A stretch of DNA of 64,000 nucleotides from Zhongshania aquatica (GTDB lineage Bacteria > Pseudomonadota > Gammaproteobacteria > Pseudomonadales > Spongiibacteraceae). The translations under genes were made by a program, and so were the position numbers. Under the pieces are notes generated by a model, which worked only from the letters and a program-made list of their open reading frames with translations, was not told the DNA's origin and searched no databases. Shown one piece after another: positions 1-8,680 of the stretch (positions within the stretch are counted from its first letter, which is position 1; every line of letters starts with the position of its first letter). The stretch is from NCBI RefSeq assembly GCF_027257955.1, contig NZ_JANZNQ010000009.1:109087-173086 (forward strand), written 5' to 3'.

Positions 1-1
1 G

Positions 2-2182
2 ATTAGGGTTAACCGCGAGAATATTGAAAAGTGTTTTTCGGAAACATTTCTCAATGCTTTTGCCGCGCTAGCATCAGGCAGTAAAGCTGGCTCTGCGCTT
101 GAGCGTGGTCAGGCCAAATTGAAGTTGTTGGAATCTGAGGCCCTTGAAGAGCTTGTTGCGCTGGAAGGTATGGCGAATAAAGCAGAGCGGCGTTTTCTGC
201 ACGAAGTATGGATTTTATGTACTGCGTGGCAGCAGGTCGTTAGCGGTCCAGTCGTTGCTGCAAAAGAATTACCGATGGGACCGGCTAAAATTGCCGCGGC
301 CATGGGGGTCGCGTGCCAAACCTTAGATATCGATATTAAAGCTAAGTTGGTACTGTTTAAGTTATTTGATAAGAGTGTGATAGCGACGTTTGGTGATTTA
401 TACCAAATAGTAGTTCCAGTGCTTGATGCGCAGGGATTGCCATTAGAGCAGCTAGAGAAAAAGTCCGCTAAGAATGCTGATGCTCATAAAGAGAGTGCCT
501 CGGATAAAGACGCAACCTCTCAAGCCTCGCAAAGTCAAAATGCATCGATAGATATTCCCCGAGCCGCTGAGCTAGTTACCCGTTTATTTGATGCTTTAGA
601 TAATTTACTAGGTAAAGCTGCAACTAATCAAACTGGCCCAAAAACAGCGATTTCTAAGCCCTCATTTATGGTCGCTTTGCAGGAAATGCAGAACGAGCAG
701 TATGCCCAGTTCAATATAAAAATTCCCGTAGATGGTGGCGTTCAAACTGATTTTACTCTAATGGGACAAAAGTTAGTCGCGCGCTTACAACAAGTGAATT
801 GGGTGTCGAATACGGATATATCGGCGCTGTCTTTTCAGCGTGATCAAGACACCATTAATTTTGTCGGCGCGTTGTTTCAATTTATTCTTGATGGCGATGG
901 TATTGCGGAGTCATTGAAAGGACTGATCGCGCGATTGCAAATACCTGTTTTGAAAATGGCGATGTTAGATAAGGGCTTCTTTAGTCACGACGAGCATCCC
1001 GCACGTAAATTACTTAGTGCCTTAGTCAGCGCAGGTATTGGCTGGTCACCGGTGGCGGGACTAGATAAAGATCCCCTTTATAAGAAGACCGAAGAAGTCG
1101 TTATGCGGGTTTTACGCGACTTTGGCGTCGATACTCAGGTTTTTGTTGATGCCTACGAAGATTTCTCGGCGTTCAGTGAAAAAGCAAAGCGCCGAGCCGA
1201 GTTAGTTGCTCGCCGCACCATTGATGCTGAAGATGGCAAGGCCTCTGCTGAAAATGCACGGATGTATATTGCCGCTATATTAGAAAGTAAATTGGGTGGG
1301 GTAGATTGTCCACCTGTTGTCACTAAGATTTTACAGCTGGGTTGGAGTAAGGTTTTATTTTTAAGCTATATACAGCACGGCAAGGACAGCGAACGTTTCA
1401 GTGATGATGCGGGTTTGATTGAGCGCTTGTTGTGGAGTGTTTTACCATCTGATGATTCAGGCCATCGCAACGAGCTTATTTCTGCGCTCCCCGTCTTAGT
1501 GGAAACACTTCGATTAGGCTTTACGCGTGTTTCCTTAAATACTTTCGAAACCGATCGCTGGTTTGATCAGCTTGAGCGTTTGCATCTTGCTAAATTGAGT
1601 CGAAAAGCGACTGTTCAAGCTTCTGCATTGAGCGATGAGACGGATATCGCAAGCGAATCGGGCGAGGGTCTAGGTGTTGATTCTTCTGCCAATGGTAGTG
1701 ACATTGACCCAGTGATGTTGAAATCTGGGGCTAGTTTAGTGAGCTCTGATGATGCTGAGCTGGCTGGCTTGGATGCTTCATTGGCAGCAAGCTTGGATGA
1801 TGAGAGAGATAAGACGTTACCGGTGCATTCTATGCCGTTGATGCCGCAGGTGCCTGCCAAAGCTACGGTATCTGAAACCAGCAAGCCTGAGCTGGAGCAA
1901 CTTGTCAGTCGAATTCAAACCTTGCGAGTGGGGAATTGGGTCGATTTTCGTCAAGATGATGGCCGAATGCTACGCTGCCGTTTAGCAGCAGTGATAAATG
2001 GCATTGGCAAATATATTTTTGTCAATCGCTCGGGCATTAAGGTCGCAGAGCTTAATCGTGACGAGCTCGAAGCGGCGCTAATTGAGCAAAAAGTACTGTT
2101 GATTGATGATGACCGCATGTTTGATCGTGCTTTAGAGTCGGTGATCAGCAATTTGCGTGATATGAAAGACAAGCCCCTCTAA
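2..2182 (+). CDS. DUF1631 family protein (N-terminus outside window)
   Basis: The frame is open from base 2, so the true start probably lies left of the window; the TTG at 119 is only the first possible internal start. The visible part is about 726 residues. The match to DUF1631 rests on the N-terminal LESEALEELVALE segment, the middle region around W-S-K-V-L-F-L-S and the C-terminal part (about residues 645-720), where GNWVDFRQDDG and KYIFVNRSG resemble the PilZ-like tail of this family. A poorly conserved, acidic linker (about residues 535-630) separates the halves. The family is common in Pseudomonas-like gammaproteobacteria and has no established function; a role in signalling or surface behaviour is only a guess. 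It is cytoplasmic by appearance: no signal peptide or membrane segment is visible. It converges on the cytochrome gene that follows. Confidence 0.8.
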   Translation: MRVNRENIEKCFSETFLNAFAALASGSKAGSALERGQAKLKLLESEALEELVALEGMANKAERRFLHEVWILCTAWQQVVSGPVVAAKELPMGPAKIAAAMGVACQTLDIDIKAKLVLFKLFDKSVIATFGDLYQIVVPVLDAQGLPLEQLEKKSAKNADAHKESASDKDATSQASQSQNASIDIPRAAELVTRLFDALDNLLGKAATNQTGPKTAISKPSFMVALQEMQNEQYAQFNIKIPVDGGVQTDFTLMGQKLVARLQQVNWVSNTDISALSFQRDQDTINFVGALFQFILDGDGIAESLKGLIARLQIPVLKMAMLDKGFFSHDEHPARKLLSALVSAGIGWSPVAGLDKDPLYKKTEEVVMRVLRDFGVDTQVFVDAYEDFSAFSEKAKRRAELVARRTIDAEDGKASAENARMYIAAILESKLGGVDCPPVVTKILQLGWSKVLFLSYIQHGKDSERFSDDAGLIERLLWSVLPSDDSGHRNELISALPVLVETLRLGFTRVSLNTFETDRWFDQLERLHLAKLSRKATVQASALSDETDIASESGEGLGVDSSANGSDIDPVMLKSGASLVSSDDAELAGLDASLAASLDDERDKTLPVHSMPLMPQVPAKATVSETSKPELEQLVSRIQTLRVGNWVDFRQDDGRMLRCRLAAVINGIGKYIFVNRSGIKVAELNRDELEAALIEQKVLLIDDDRMFDRALESVISNLRDMKDKPL

Positions 2183-2222
2183 GTTTCTCCTCTTGTTGTT
2201 TTAAACCACACTTGACTTTGTG

Positions 2223-2248
2223 CCAAATATCCTTTGGTATTTTTATTT
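2223..2248 (+). terminator. Weak terminator-like hairpin after the DUF1631 gene
   Basis: CCAAA and TTTGG form a 5-bp stem with a 5-nt loop, followed by a T-rich run with one A. It sits 40 bases after the DUF1631 stop, between two converging genes. The stem is short, so this is a weak call. Confidence 0.35.
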
Positions 2249-2253
2249 GCCCG

Positions 2254-2805
2254 TTAACAAGGTCCTCCAGCACTCACCCACGCTTGTAAAGCTTTGACAA
2301 AATCCGGTTGGCTCAGCGGTGGTGTTGTACGATTGCCGCCGGGAGTCCAGCCCCACAGTACTAATTCGTCCTCGCTCATGTGAAGAAATAAGTCCTGTAA
2401 ACTGCGATTTCCGTTTTTGCTAGTATCTTTTAACACGAGGCATAGCTCGCGGGCATTTAATCCCTCCCAACCCATACTTAAGGGTGCTAAGCCCCAGTGC
2501 GGCGCGCCAGGAACAGCGCCATCGATGACATTTTCATCCTGATGGCAGGCAGAGCATTGCAAGGTTGGTGCACCGTGGTTGTCCGCACCTCTAACAACTA
2601 ATTGTGCATGGCGACGGCGTTCGTCTCCTTGTCGAGGGAAATCTGTAATAGTGTGGCAGTTCATGCATCTAGGGTGGGTTAATACCTCGTACAGTGGCTG
2701 GAACAGTGGTGATTGCGCATGTACATTTTGTGTAGTTAAGCTTGCGGCTCCGATAATAGTGAATGCTAGTACTAGGCGAGCACGGTGTGCAAAATTGAGT
2801 TTCAT
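2254..2805 (-). CDS. Diheme cytochrome c-like protein of the Ior oxidoreductase operon
   Basis: The 183-residue protein has an N-terminal signal peptide (about residues 1-30, ending near NVHA-QS) and two CxxCH heme c motifs, CMNCH near residue 48 and CSACH near residue 84, so it should be a periplasmic electron carrier. Relatives are often annotated as an isoquinoline 1-oxidoreductase subunit. It is the third gene of a tight minus-strand operon, starting 13 bases after the stop of the molybdenum subunit. The inferred job is to accept electrons from the [2Fe-2S] subunit and pass them to the respiratory chain. Start: ATG at 2805, with GGAG a few bases upstream. Confidence 0.75.
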   Translation of the reverse strand: MKLNFAHRARLVLAFTIIGAASLTTQNVHAQSPLFQPLYEVLTHPRCMNCHTITDFPRQGDERRRHAQLVVRGADNHGAPTLQCSACHQDENVIDGAVPGAPHWGLAPLSMGWEGLNARELCLVLKDTSKNGNRSLQDLFLHMSEDELVLWGWTPGGNRTTPPLSQPDFVKALQAWVSAGGPC

Positions 2806-2818
2806 GGTGGCTCCCTAA

Positions 2819-5041
2819 TTATACTATTTTGAAATTGCTGTGGGTGAGCGGCAGCTCGCGAATACGTTCCCCTGTGGCGGCGAAGATTGCGTTAGCGAGT
2901 GCGGGTCCCACGCAAGGGACACCGAGTTCACCGACTCCACCTACTGGGTTGCCGCTATCGACAATGATGGTCTCGATAATCGGCGTCTGATACATGCGAA
3001 GCACTGGATAATCGTCAAAATTACTTTGCTGTACAACTCCGTCCTCGAGCAGTATCTCGCCGAATAAGATGCTGGATAAGGCAAATATGACAGCCGATTC
3101 GACTTGCGCCTTCACTAAATCTGGATTTACCGCAGTACCGCAATCGACGGCGCTGACCACGCGGTGCACGGTTAGCTCTCTTGATGCTGATATCGAGACT
3201 TCTACGACCTGAGCTACAAAGCTATTCCAGTGACCCATCACCGAGATGCCTTGGCTTATCCCTGTGCCGCTGAATCCCCAGTTTGCGGCCTCTGCGACTG
3301 CGTCAAGAACAGCGAGGTGGCGTGGTTTTTCGGTCAGTAAATCGCGTCTAAAGTTATAGGGGTTTTTGTTAACGCGAAGAGCGAGTTCATCAATAAATGT
3401 TTCCTGTGCGAAGACATCAGTGAATTTATTTACTGAACGCATCCACAGTGCCGGCATGGCGAGGTTGACAGTGAGATGTGCGTCCATAAAAACGTTGTCG
3501 ATTTTGTAGGGCATGCCGGTTTCAAAATCGGTCAGTTCTTTTAGCGGGGGTAAAGTGAAGTCTGCCACGCTGTCTAGGAGATTCTCGGCATAGAGTAAGG
3601 CGGTAACATCTTGGGTGACCGAACGATGGGTCCACGCGCTGATATTGTTCGCGCTATCTATGGATGCAGACACCCTGACCGCTGCAGCAGGCCGATAGAA
3701 TCCGCCCTTCATATCATCTTCTCGAGTCCAGATAACCTTAACCGGTTGCCGTAAGGATTTGGCTACTGCGCATGCATCGCGAACATAGTCCGCTAGGGGA
3801 TTGCCTCGTCTTCCAAATCCACCGCCCGAGGGCATGACATGGAAGTTTATTTGCCCAGGTGGGAGGCCAAGGATCAGCCCTGCAAAAATTTTATCCAAGC
3901 TGGCAGATTGAGTGCCTGTCCATATTTCTGCGCTGCTTCCGTCGTAATCAACCACGACATTCAGCGGTTCCATTGCCGCATGGGCCATAAATGGAAAATA
4001 GTAGTCCGCGCTTAAGGTTTGGCTGGCCAATGTTTGAGCCGCCAATACCAGACCGTCATTGCGGATGGGTACGCCGGGTATGTTGAGTCTGAGGTTGTAG
4101 GCAGTGCGTTGTGTCGCTGAGTCAGTTCTGCCGGCAAGGAGTTCGTTCCACTGAACGACCAAGGCTTTACGTCCTTGTTCTGCGGCCCAAAAATCATCGG
4201 CAACTACGGCCACACCGTTAAGGATAGTATGCACACTGCGCACGCCCGGCACGGCTAATGCGGCGTTGTCATCCACGTTCAGCGCTTGCCCGTTGAACCT
4301 GGGTGGACGAGCAATAACAGCGGTGAGCATGTTTGGAATATCGACATCCATTCCGTATTTAAAACTGCCATTTGTCTTTTTTACTGCATCTAAACGTTGT
4401 GGCGATGTACCGATAATGCGATAGCTTGCTGGGTCTTTTAATGTTGGGTTGCTCGGTACGTTTTCCAGAGCAGCGGCGCTTGATAGCTCGCCATAGCTGG
4501 CGCTGCGTCCGCCGACATCGTCGATAACGTGACTAGCTTCGGTCCTTAGACTAGAGGGACTGACATCCCAGCGTTTTGCAGCAGCGTTAATCAGCATTTG
4601 GCGAACCGTCGCACCAACACGGCGTTGGCCTTCAAAGTAGCCGCGAATGGCGGAGCTAGCCACAGTAAACTGAAGTAAGTTTTGGAAGTAGGGGTTGTTG
4701 AATTTGATGGCAACTGGCGATAGCTCTGAAGTTACCTTACTCCAGTCTGCGTCTAATTCTTCGGCGACAATCATAGGGATTGCCGTTAGCGCACCCTGGC
4801 CAATTTCTGCCGCGCCTACCAAAATAGTAATTTGATTATCTGTGCTGATACGCATAAATTCGCCCACTTGAATCACGTCAGCTGGCGTTGATGGTGTGCC
4901 AGCATTGTCGTCGGGCGAGTTGTTTGCGCCGCTGTTCCCAGATGAACTGGAACCGCCACCACAGGCGACCAGAAGGCCGCCGCCCGCCAAGACACTAACG
5001 CGAATAAAGTGGCGACGAGATAAAGTACTTAAGTCAGTCAT
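2819..5041 (-). CDS. iorB: Molybdopterin-binding oxidoreductase large subunit (isoquinoline 1-oxidoreductase beta type)
   Basis: At 740 residues it has the usual length of IorB-type members of the xanthine oxidase family, which hydroxylate N-heterocycles or oxidise aldehydes with water as oxygen donor. Visible motifs: GGGFGRRG in the cofactor-binding region near residue 400, and the C-terminal GGVGELGVPCVGPALANA, which carries the expected active-site glutamate. The N-terminus reads SRRHFIR, then a hydrophobic stretch ending LLVAC-GGG, which is both a twin-arginine signal and a lipobox. The enzyme is therefore probably exported folded and anchored as a lipoprotein. A Ser/Gly/Asn-rich linker follows the cysteine. 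It lies 11 bases after iorA. The real substrate cannot be told from sequence; aldehyde oxidation is an alternative to isoquinoline hydroxylation. Confidence 0.85.
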   Translation of the reverse strand: MTDLSTLSRRHFIRVSVLAGGGLLVACGGGSSSSGNSGANNSPDDNAGTPSTPADVIQVGEFMRISTDNQITILVGAAEIGQGALTAIPMIVAEELDADWSKVTSELSPVAIKFNNPYFQNLLQFTVASSAIRGYFEGQRRVGATVRQMLINAAAKRWDVSPSSLRTEASHVIDDVGGRSASYGELSSAAALENVPSNPTLKDPASYRIIGTSPQRLDAVKKTNGSFKYGMDVDIPNMLTAVIARPPRFNGQALNVDDNAALAVPGVRSVHTILNGVAVVADDFWAAEQGRKALVVQWNELLAGRTDSATQRTAYNLRLNIPGVPIRNDGLVLAAQTLASQTLSADYYFPFMAHAAMEPLNVVVDYDGSSAEIWTGTQSASLDKIFAGLILGLPPGQINFHVMPSGGGFGRRGNPLADYVRDACAVAKSLRQPVKVIWTREDDMKGGFYRPAAAVRVSASIDSANNISAWTHRSVTQDVTALLYAENLLDSVADFTLPPLKELTDFETGMPYKIDNVFMDAHLTVNLAMPALWMRSVNKFTDVFAQETFIDELALRVNKNPYNFRRDLLTEKPRHLAVLDAVAEAANWGFSGTGISQGISVMGHWNSFVAQVVEVSISASRELTVHRVVSAVDCGTAVNPDLVKAQVESAVIFALSSILFGEILLEDGVVQQSNFDDYPVLRMYQTPIIETIIVDSGNPVGGVGELGVPCVGPALANAIFAATGERIRELPLTHSNFKIV

Positions 5042-5052
5042 TACGGCAACCT

Positions 5053-5511
5053 CTATAGCTGTTCAGTGGCGATTTTATGGATGGCCTTGCGTATACGAGG
5101 ATAGGTGCCGCAACGACAAATATTGCCTGACATTGCTTTGTCTATGTCTTGGTCGGTGGGTGAGGGATTGTCAATTAAGAGTGCGGTGGCAGCCATAATT
5201 TGCCCTGATTGGCAGTAGCCGCACTGAGGAACATTGAGTTCCTGCCATGCTTGCTGGACAAGATTGCCGATGTGCTCATTGCTGATATCTTCGATGGTGC
5301 GAATATCTTTGTCGCCAACTGCTTTGATTGGCATTACGCATGAGCGCGTTGGTTGACCGTCAACGTATACCGTGCACGAGCCACATAGTGCTTGGCCGCA
5401 GCCAAACTTGGTGCCGGTCAGCTTTAGGTTTTCTCTGAGGACCCATAATAGGGGCTTGTCTTCTACAGCGTCGACAGTGCGTGCAACACCGTTCACTCGG
5501 ATGTTAAACAT
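5053..5511 (-). CDS. iorA: [2Fe-2S] small subunit of isoquinoline 1-oxidoreductase-type enzyme
   Basis: This 152-residue protein has the two iron-sulfur domains of the xanthine oxidase small-subunit family. The plant-type ferredoxin cluster is at about residues 38-60 ([10 protein letters not shown], then a later Cys). The second, helical cluster domain is at about residues 96-136 (CGYCQSG and CRCG). It passes electrons from the molybdenum site of IorB. It has no signal peptide of its own, so if the complex is periplasmic it must ride out with the Tat-dependent large subunit. The ATG at 5511 has GGAG six bases upstream, and it is the first gene of the iorA-iorB-cytochrome operon. Confidence 0.88.
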   Translation of the reverse strand: MFNIRVNGVARTVDAVEDKPLLWVLRENLKLTGTKFGCGQALCGSCTVYVDGQPTRSCVMPIKAVGDKDIRTIEDISNEHIGNLVQQAWQELNVPQCGYCQSGQIMAATALLIDNPSPTDQDIDKAMSGNICRCGTYPRIRKAIHKIATEQL

Positions 5512-5813
5512 GTAGGCTCCTGCACTCTTAAGCGAGCGTTTTATTTTTTGATTTGCTAAACATCAATCGTGTCTAACAGCCAAGCATAGCCGAAAGATTT
5601 GTTTAATTTGGGTGGTGAAAAATACGTCGGTGCGAGTTTGCCTCGCGCAATTATTTATTGGTCTTATAACGACGATCAGAAAATAACTAATCGCTGGCTA
5701 TTTCTACGGTTTTTAAATCATATCAGATGTGATACGTGTAAACACTGGGGGTGGATCACCGTTTTTAAATTTACATAAATAATGTTTTGGGGTAGCGCGG
5801 TGGCGCGCGAATG
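5512..5813. promoter_or_regulatory. Intergenic region with the presumed ior promoter and one inverted repeat
   Basis: About 300 bases with no gene, between the iorA start and the srkA stop. It must hold the promoter of the ior operon. A small inverted repeat, TATCA-GATG-TGATA (5721-5734), is the only operator-like site I see. A second short hairpin of the type GCGAG-N5-CTCGC lies near 5636-5651. I cannot assign a convincing -35/-10 pair. Confidence 0.35.
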
Positions 5814-6803
5814 CTAGTAAGGCATTCGCAAAGGAGCTTCTTGCATAAGTGAGAGCTGCTCCCGCAATTGCAGTATGTGCTCACCCCAATAACGTTCGGT
5901 ATTAAACCAGGGGAAGGCCTTAGGGAACGCTGGATCCTGCCAGCGTCGCGCTAGCCATGCTGCATGGTGCATTATTCGTAAACTGCGGAGTGCCTCGATG
6001 AGGCCCAATTCACTGGGCGAAAAGTCGTAAAACTCTTGGTATCCTTCTACTAGCTCCATGATGGCGCGCTGTTGAGTATCTTGCTCGCCAGACAGAAACA
6101 TCCATAAATCTTGAATGGCGGGTGCCATGCGGCTGTCGTCAAAATCTACCAGCCACGTTTCGTCATTACGTGACAATATGTTGCCTACGTGGCCGTCGCC
6201 GTGGGTGCGAATGTACTTCGGCGCCACCAGCGTGAAACGTTTCCTAACAAGTTGCAGCAGATCTTCACTGGTGGTCTCGTAGGACTCTTGTAGATTGTTA
6301 GGAATTACGTTGATGAGTATGTCGTGGCGACTGCTATCGCCGAAACTAGCAACGTCTAGTTTTGGGCGGAATTGATACTCCATGCTTGCGCCGACTAAAT
6401 GTAGGCGGCCAAAAAGACGGCCAAGTTGGAATAGGTTGTCCATGTCATCTAAGGCTGGCGCGTGTCCGCCTCGGCGGGGGTAGATGGCAAATCGATAACC
6501 CTCAAAATGGAAAAGGCTGTCGTCGGCCTTATTTCTCCATGGTGGAATGACGGGAATGTCAGTGTCGGCTAATTGCTGAGTGAATTGGTGTTCTTCAAGT
6601 ATTTGCTCGTCACTCCAACGTTCGGGACGGTAAAACTTCACGACCACGGGTTCTTTATCTTCGAGTCCAAATTGGTAAACGCGGTTTTCATAACTGTTTA
6701 ATGCGAATACTCTGAGGTCGCTTGTATAGCCAAGACTTTCTACCGCGTCGATAACGCGATCAGGGTTGAGATTGGCAAAATCTACTTGTTCGGTTGTACT
6801 CAT
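5814..6803 (-). CDS. srkA: Stress response kinase A (RdoA/YihE family)
   Basis: The 329-residue length and sequence match SrkA/YihE, a eukaryotic-like Ser/Thr kinase of the APH fold that in E. coli limits stress-induced death linked to MazF and the Cpx response. Key motifs: VVKFYRP near residue 53 (ATP-binding lysine), the catalytic HGDGHVGN near residue 200, and the metal-binding VDFDD near residue 216. It is cytoplasmic. The ATG overlaps the modC stop (ATGA), so it is translationally coupled to the molybdate transporter. In E. coli srkA sits upstream of dsbA instead, so this neighbourhood is different. Confidence 0.88.
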   Translation of the reverse strand: MSTTEQVDFANLNPDRVIDAVESLGYTSDLRVFALNSYENRVYQFGLEDKEPVVVKFYRPERWSDEQILEEHQFTQQLADTDIPVIPPWRNKADDSLFHFEGYRFAIYPRRGGHAPALDDMDNLFQLGRLFGRLHLVGASMEYQFRPKLDVASFGDSSRHDILINVIPNNLQESYETTSEDLLQLVRKRFTLVAPKYIRTHGDGHVGNILSRNDETWLVDFDDSRMAPAIQDLWMFLSGEQDTQQRAIMELVEGYQEFYDFSPSELGLIEALRSLRIMHHAAWLARRWQDPAFPKAFPWFNTERYWGEHILQLREQLSLMQEAPLRMPY

Positions 6804-7897
6804 GATGCATTCCCGTATTCATTAATTAAGGCGACGGTTTTAATTTGCGCAAAGACACTCTGGCCTTCTTGCAGTTGCAGGCGGTCGCAGGATTTACGGG
6901 TAATACGCGCCAGTAAATAGTGTTCGTTCAGTCGTAAGCGAACGGTGAGTTGGGTGTTTAACGATGATGCGGATTGTTGCTCGATTGTATCTATCTCACA
7001 GGGAAGTATGTTCAAAATGCTGCTGTGTAGTGGCGGATCTAGGCTAATACTGACATCGCGGGCAGCGACAAACAGGCGCACTGTTTGGCCTCTCTGGGCA
7101 GATATTTTATTGATGCTGAGCCGGTGATCGGTATCGATCGACAGGGTGCTGAGCTGATAGTCAGGGTCATGCTCGCGCAATATTGCATTGATCACCGCAC
7201 CGGCGCCCTGTTGATGGCTGAGCGGGAGGTCGAGACGTGTACTTAGCGTGATGAGGTCTCCTTCAGCCACTAGCTGGCCTTGGTCTAGCAAAACAACGTG
7301 ATCGGCAAGTCGGCTAATTTCATGAAAGCTGTGGCTGACATACAAAACTGGGATGGCTAAATGGTTAGGCAAGTTTTGCAACACGGCTATCATTTCCTCG
7401 CGCGCGCTGTCGTGCAAACCGGTCAGCGGTTCATCCATTAATAGTAACTGCGGGTGACGAAGCAGGGCGCGGGCAATGGCAACTCGTTTACGCTCGCCTC
7501 CAGAAAGCTTGTTTACTGACCGTTTTAGCAATGTTGTGATGTTTAGCCAGGTGCAGACTTCGTCGACGGATGGCCCGGTAGTGTTGAATTGACGTTTGCT
7601 CGCGTAATTCAGGTTCCCTGCAACGGTAAGATGGGGAAATAAATTGGCTTCTTGAAAGACGAGACCAATTCCGCGCTCTTCTGTTCTTACAAAGCGTCGT
7701 TCGGTCTGCCAATCTTGTCCGGTAAATTGCACCATCCCTTTTGGCGCTGTATCTAGGCCAGCTATACAGCGAAGTAAACTGGTTTTTCCACTGCCGCTAG
7801 GGCCGCAGATAGCGGTAATGCCAGCAGATGGGAGAGCGGCATCAACATCTAAACTGAAGTCACCCCGTTTTAAATGGAGGGAGAGAAGCAGGCTCAT
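6800..7897 (-). CDS. modC: Molybdate ABC transporter ATP-binding protein ModC
   Basis: The 365-residue protein has an ABC ATPase domain followed by a C-terminal molybdate-binding TOBE (MOP) domain, about residues 290-355, as in E. coli ModC (352). Visible motifs: Walker A GPSGSGKTS near residue 33, the Q-loop near FQEANLF, the signature LSGGERKR near residue 133, Walker B LLLMDEPL near residue 152, and a switch histidine in YVSHSFHE. It powers molybdate uptake through ModB. Both ends overlap neighbours by ATGA (modB upstream, srkA downstream). TOBE plus the modB neighbour argues against a sulfate or iron ATPase. Confidence 0.92.
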   Translation of the reverse strand: MSLLLSLHLKRGDFSLDVDAALPSAGITAICGPSGSGKTSLLRCIAGLDTAPKGMVQFTGQDWQTERRFVRTEERGIGLVFQEANLFPHLTVAGNLNYASKRQFNTTGPSVDEVCTWLNITTLLKRSVNKLSGGERKRVAIARALLRHPQLLLMDEPLTGLHDSAREEMIAVLQNLPNHLAIPVLYVSHSFHEISRLADHVVLLDQGQLVAEGDLITLSTRLDLPLSHQQGAGAVINAILREHDPDYQLSTLSIDTDHRLSINKISAQRGQTVRLFVAARDVSISLDPPLHSSILNILPCEIDTIEQQSASSLNTQLTVRLRLNEHYLLARITRKSCDRLQLQEGQSVFAQIKTVALINEYGNAS

Positions 7898-8595
7898 TTT
7901 GTGGCCCCATTGCTCTTCAAGGATGGTGTAATGCCACGATATCCGTTCACTAAATACACAAGGCTCAGCACGACTAAAGAAAAAGTGATTAGTCCACCAG
8001 CCAACCAGTGAGCCGTCTCGTATTGCAGAGACTCGACGCGTTCATACAGTGCAATTGAGAGCACTTGCGTGCGGCCTGGTATATTGCCGCCAATCATTAA
8101 TACCACGCCAAACTCACCTACAGTGTGGGCAAATCCCAGCGTGCTAGCCACTAAGAAATTATTTCTACAAAGGGGTAGCACAAGGCTAAAAAAACGATCG
8201 ATTGGGCCGGCGCCCAGGCTGGCAGCGGTGTCGAGCAAGGGGCTGTGTAGTTGCTGAAAGCCATTTTGCAACGGCTGGACAACAAAGGGCAGCGAATACA
8301 ATACAGATGCAATGACTAGTGCGCTGAAGCTAAAAGCGAGTGTGCCACCGGTTAGCCATTGCCAAAATTGGGCGACAGCTGAATCTGGCGCAAAGGCGAT
8401 GAGTAAATAAAAGCCGAGAACGGTCGGTGGTAGCACCAGTGGTAAGGCGATTATCGCTTCTAAAATGGGTTTGATTCGAATGTGTGTCTTGGCTAGCCAC
8501 CACGCTAGCGGCGTACCAATTGCTAAAAGAATAACAGTGGTTAACGTCGCAAGTTTAATTGTTAGGCCAATAGCCAGCCAGTCATTATGGCTCAC
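7894..8595 (-). CDS. modB: Molybdate ABC transporter permease ModB
   Basis: This 233-residue protein has five hydrophobic segments and the permease-family EAA-like loop (about residues 120-140, LDTAASLGAGPIDRF), and GEFGVVLMIGGNIPG typical of ModB. The start is GTG at 8595, as no better ATG precedes the first hydrophobic helix. It forms the membrane channel for ModC. The usual periplasmic binding protein ModA is not encoded beside it: upstream is comF, 85 bases away. ModA must be elsewhere or replaced. Confidence 0.9.
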   Translation of the reverse strand: MSHNDWLAIGLTIKLATLTTVILLAIGTPLAWWLAKTHIRIKPILEAIIALPLVLPPTVLGFYLLIAFAPDSAVAQFWQWLTGGTLAFSFSALVIASVLYSLPFVVQPLQNGFQQLHSPLLDTAASLGAGPIDRFFSLVLPLCRNNFLVASTLGFAHTVGEFGVVLMIGGNIPGRTQVLSIALYERVESLQYETAHWLAGGLITFSLVVLSLVYLVNGYRGITPSLKSNGATK

Positions 8596-8680
8596 GTGAA
8601 TGCTCGTAGATTGCAGTGTGGAGAGAATCGGCCTTGCATCGAGATGTCCCCCCTACGTGGTGTTGTCTGCGGATTCAAAT

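Noticed and set aside
119..121. TTG at 119 as the true start of the DUF1631 gene
   Set aside because: The frame stays open to base 2 and the upstream residues look like more of the same domain, so the gene most likely begins outside the window.
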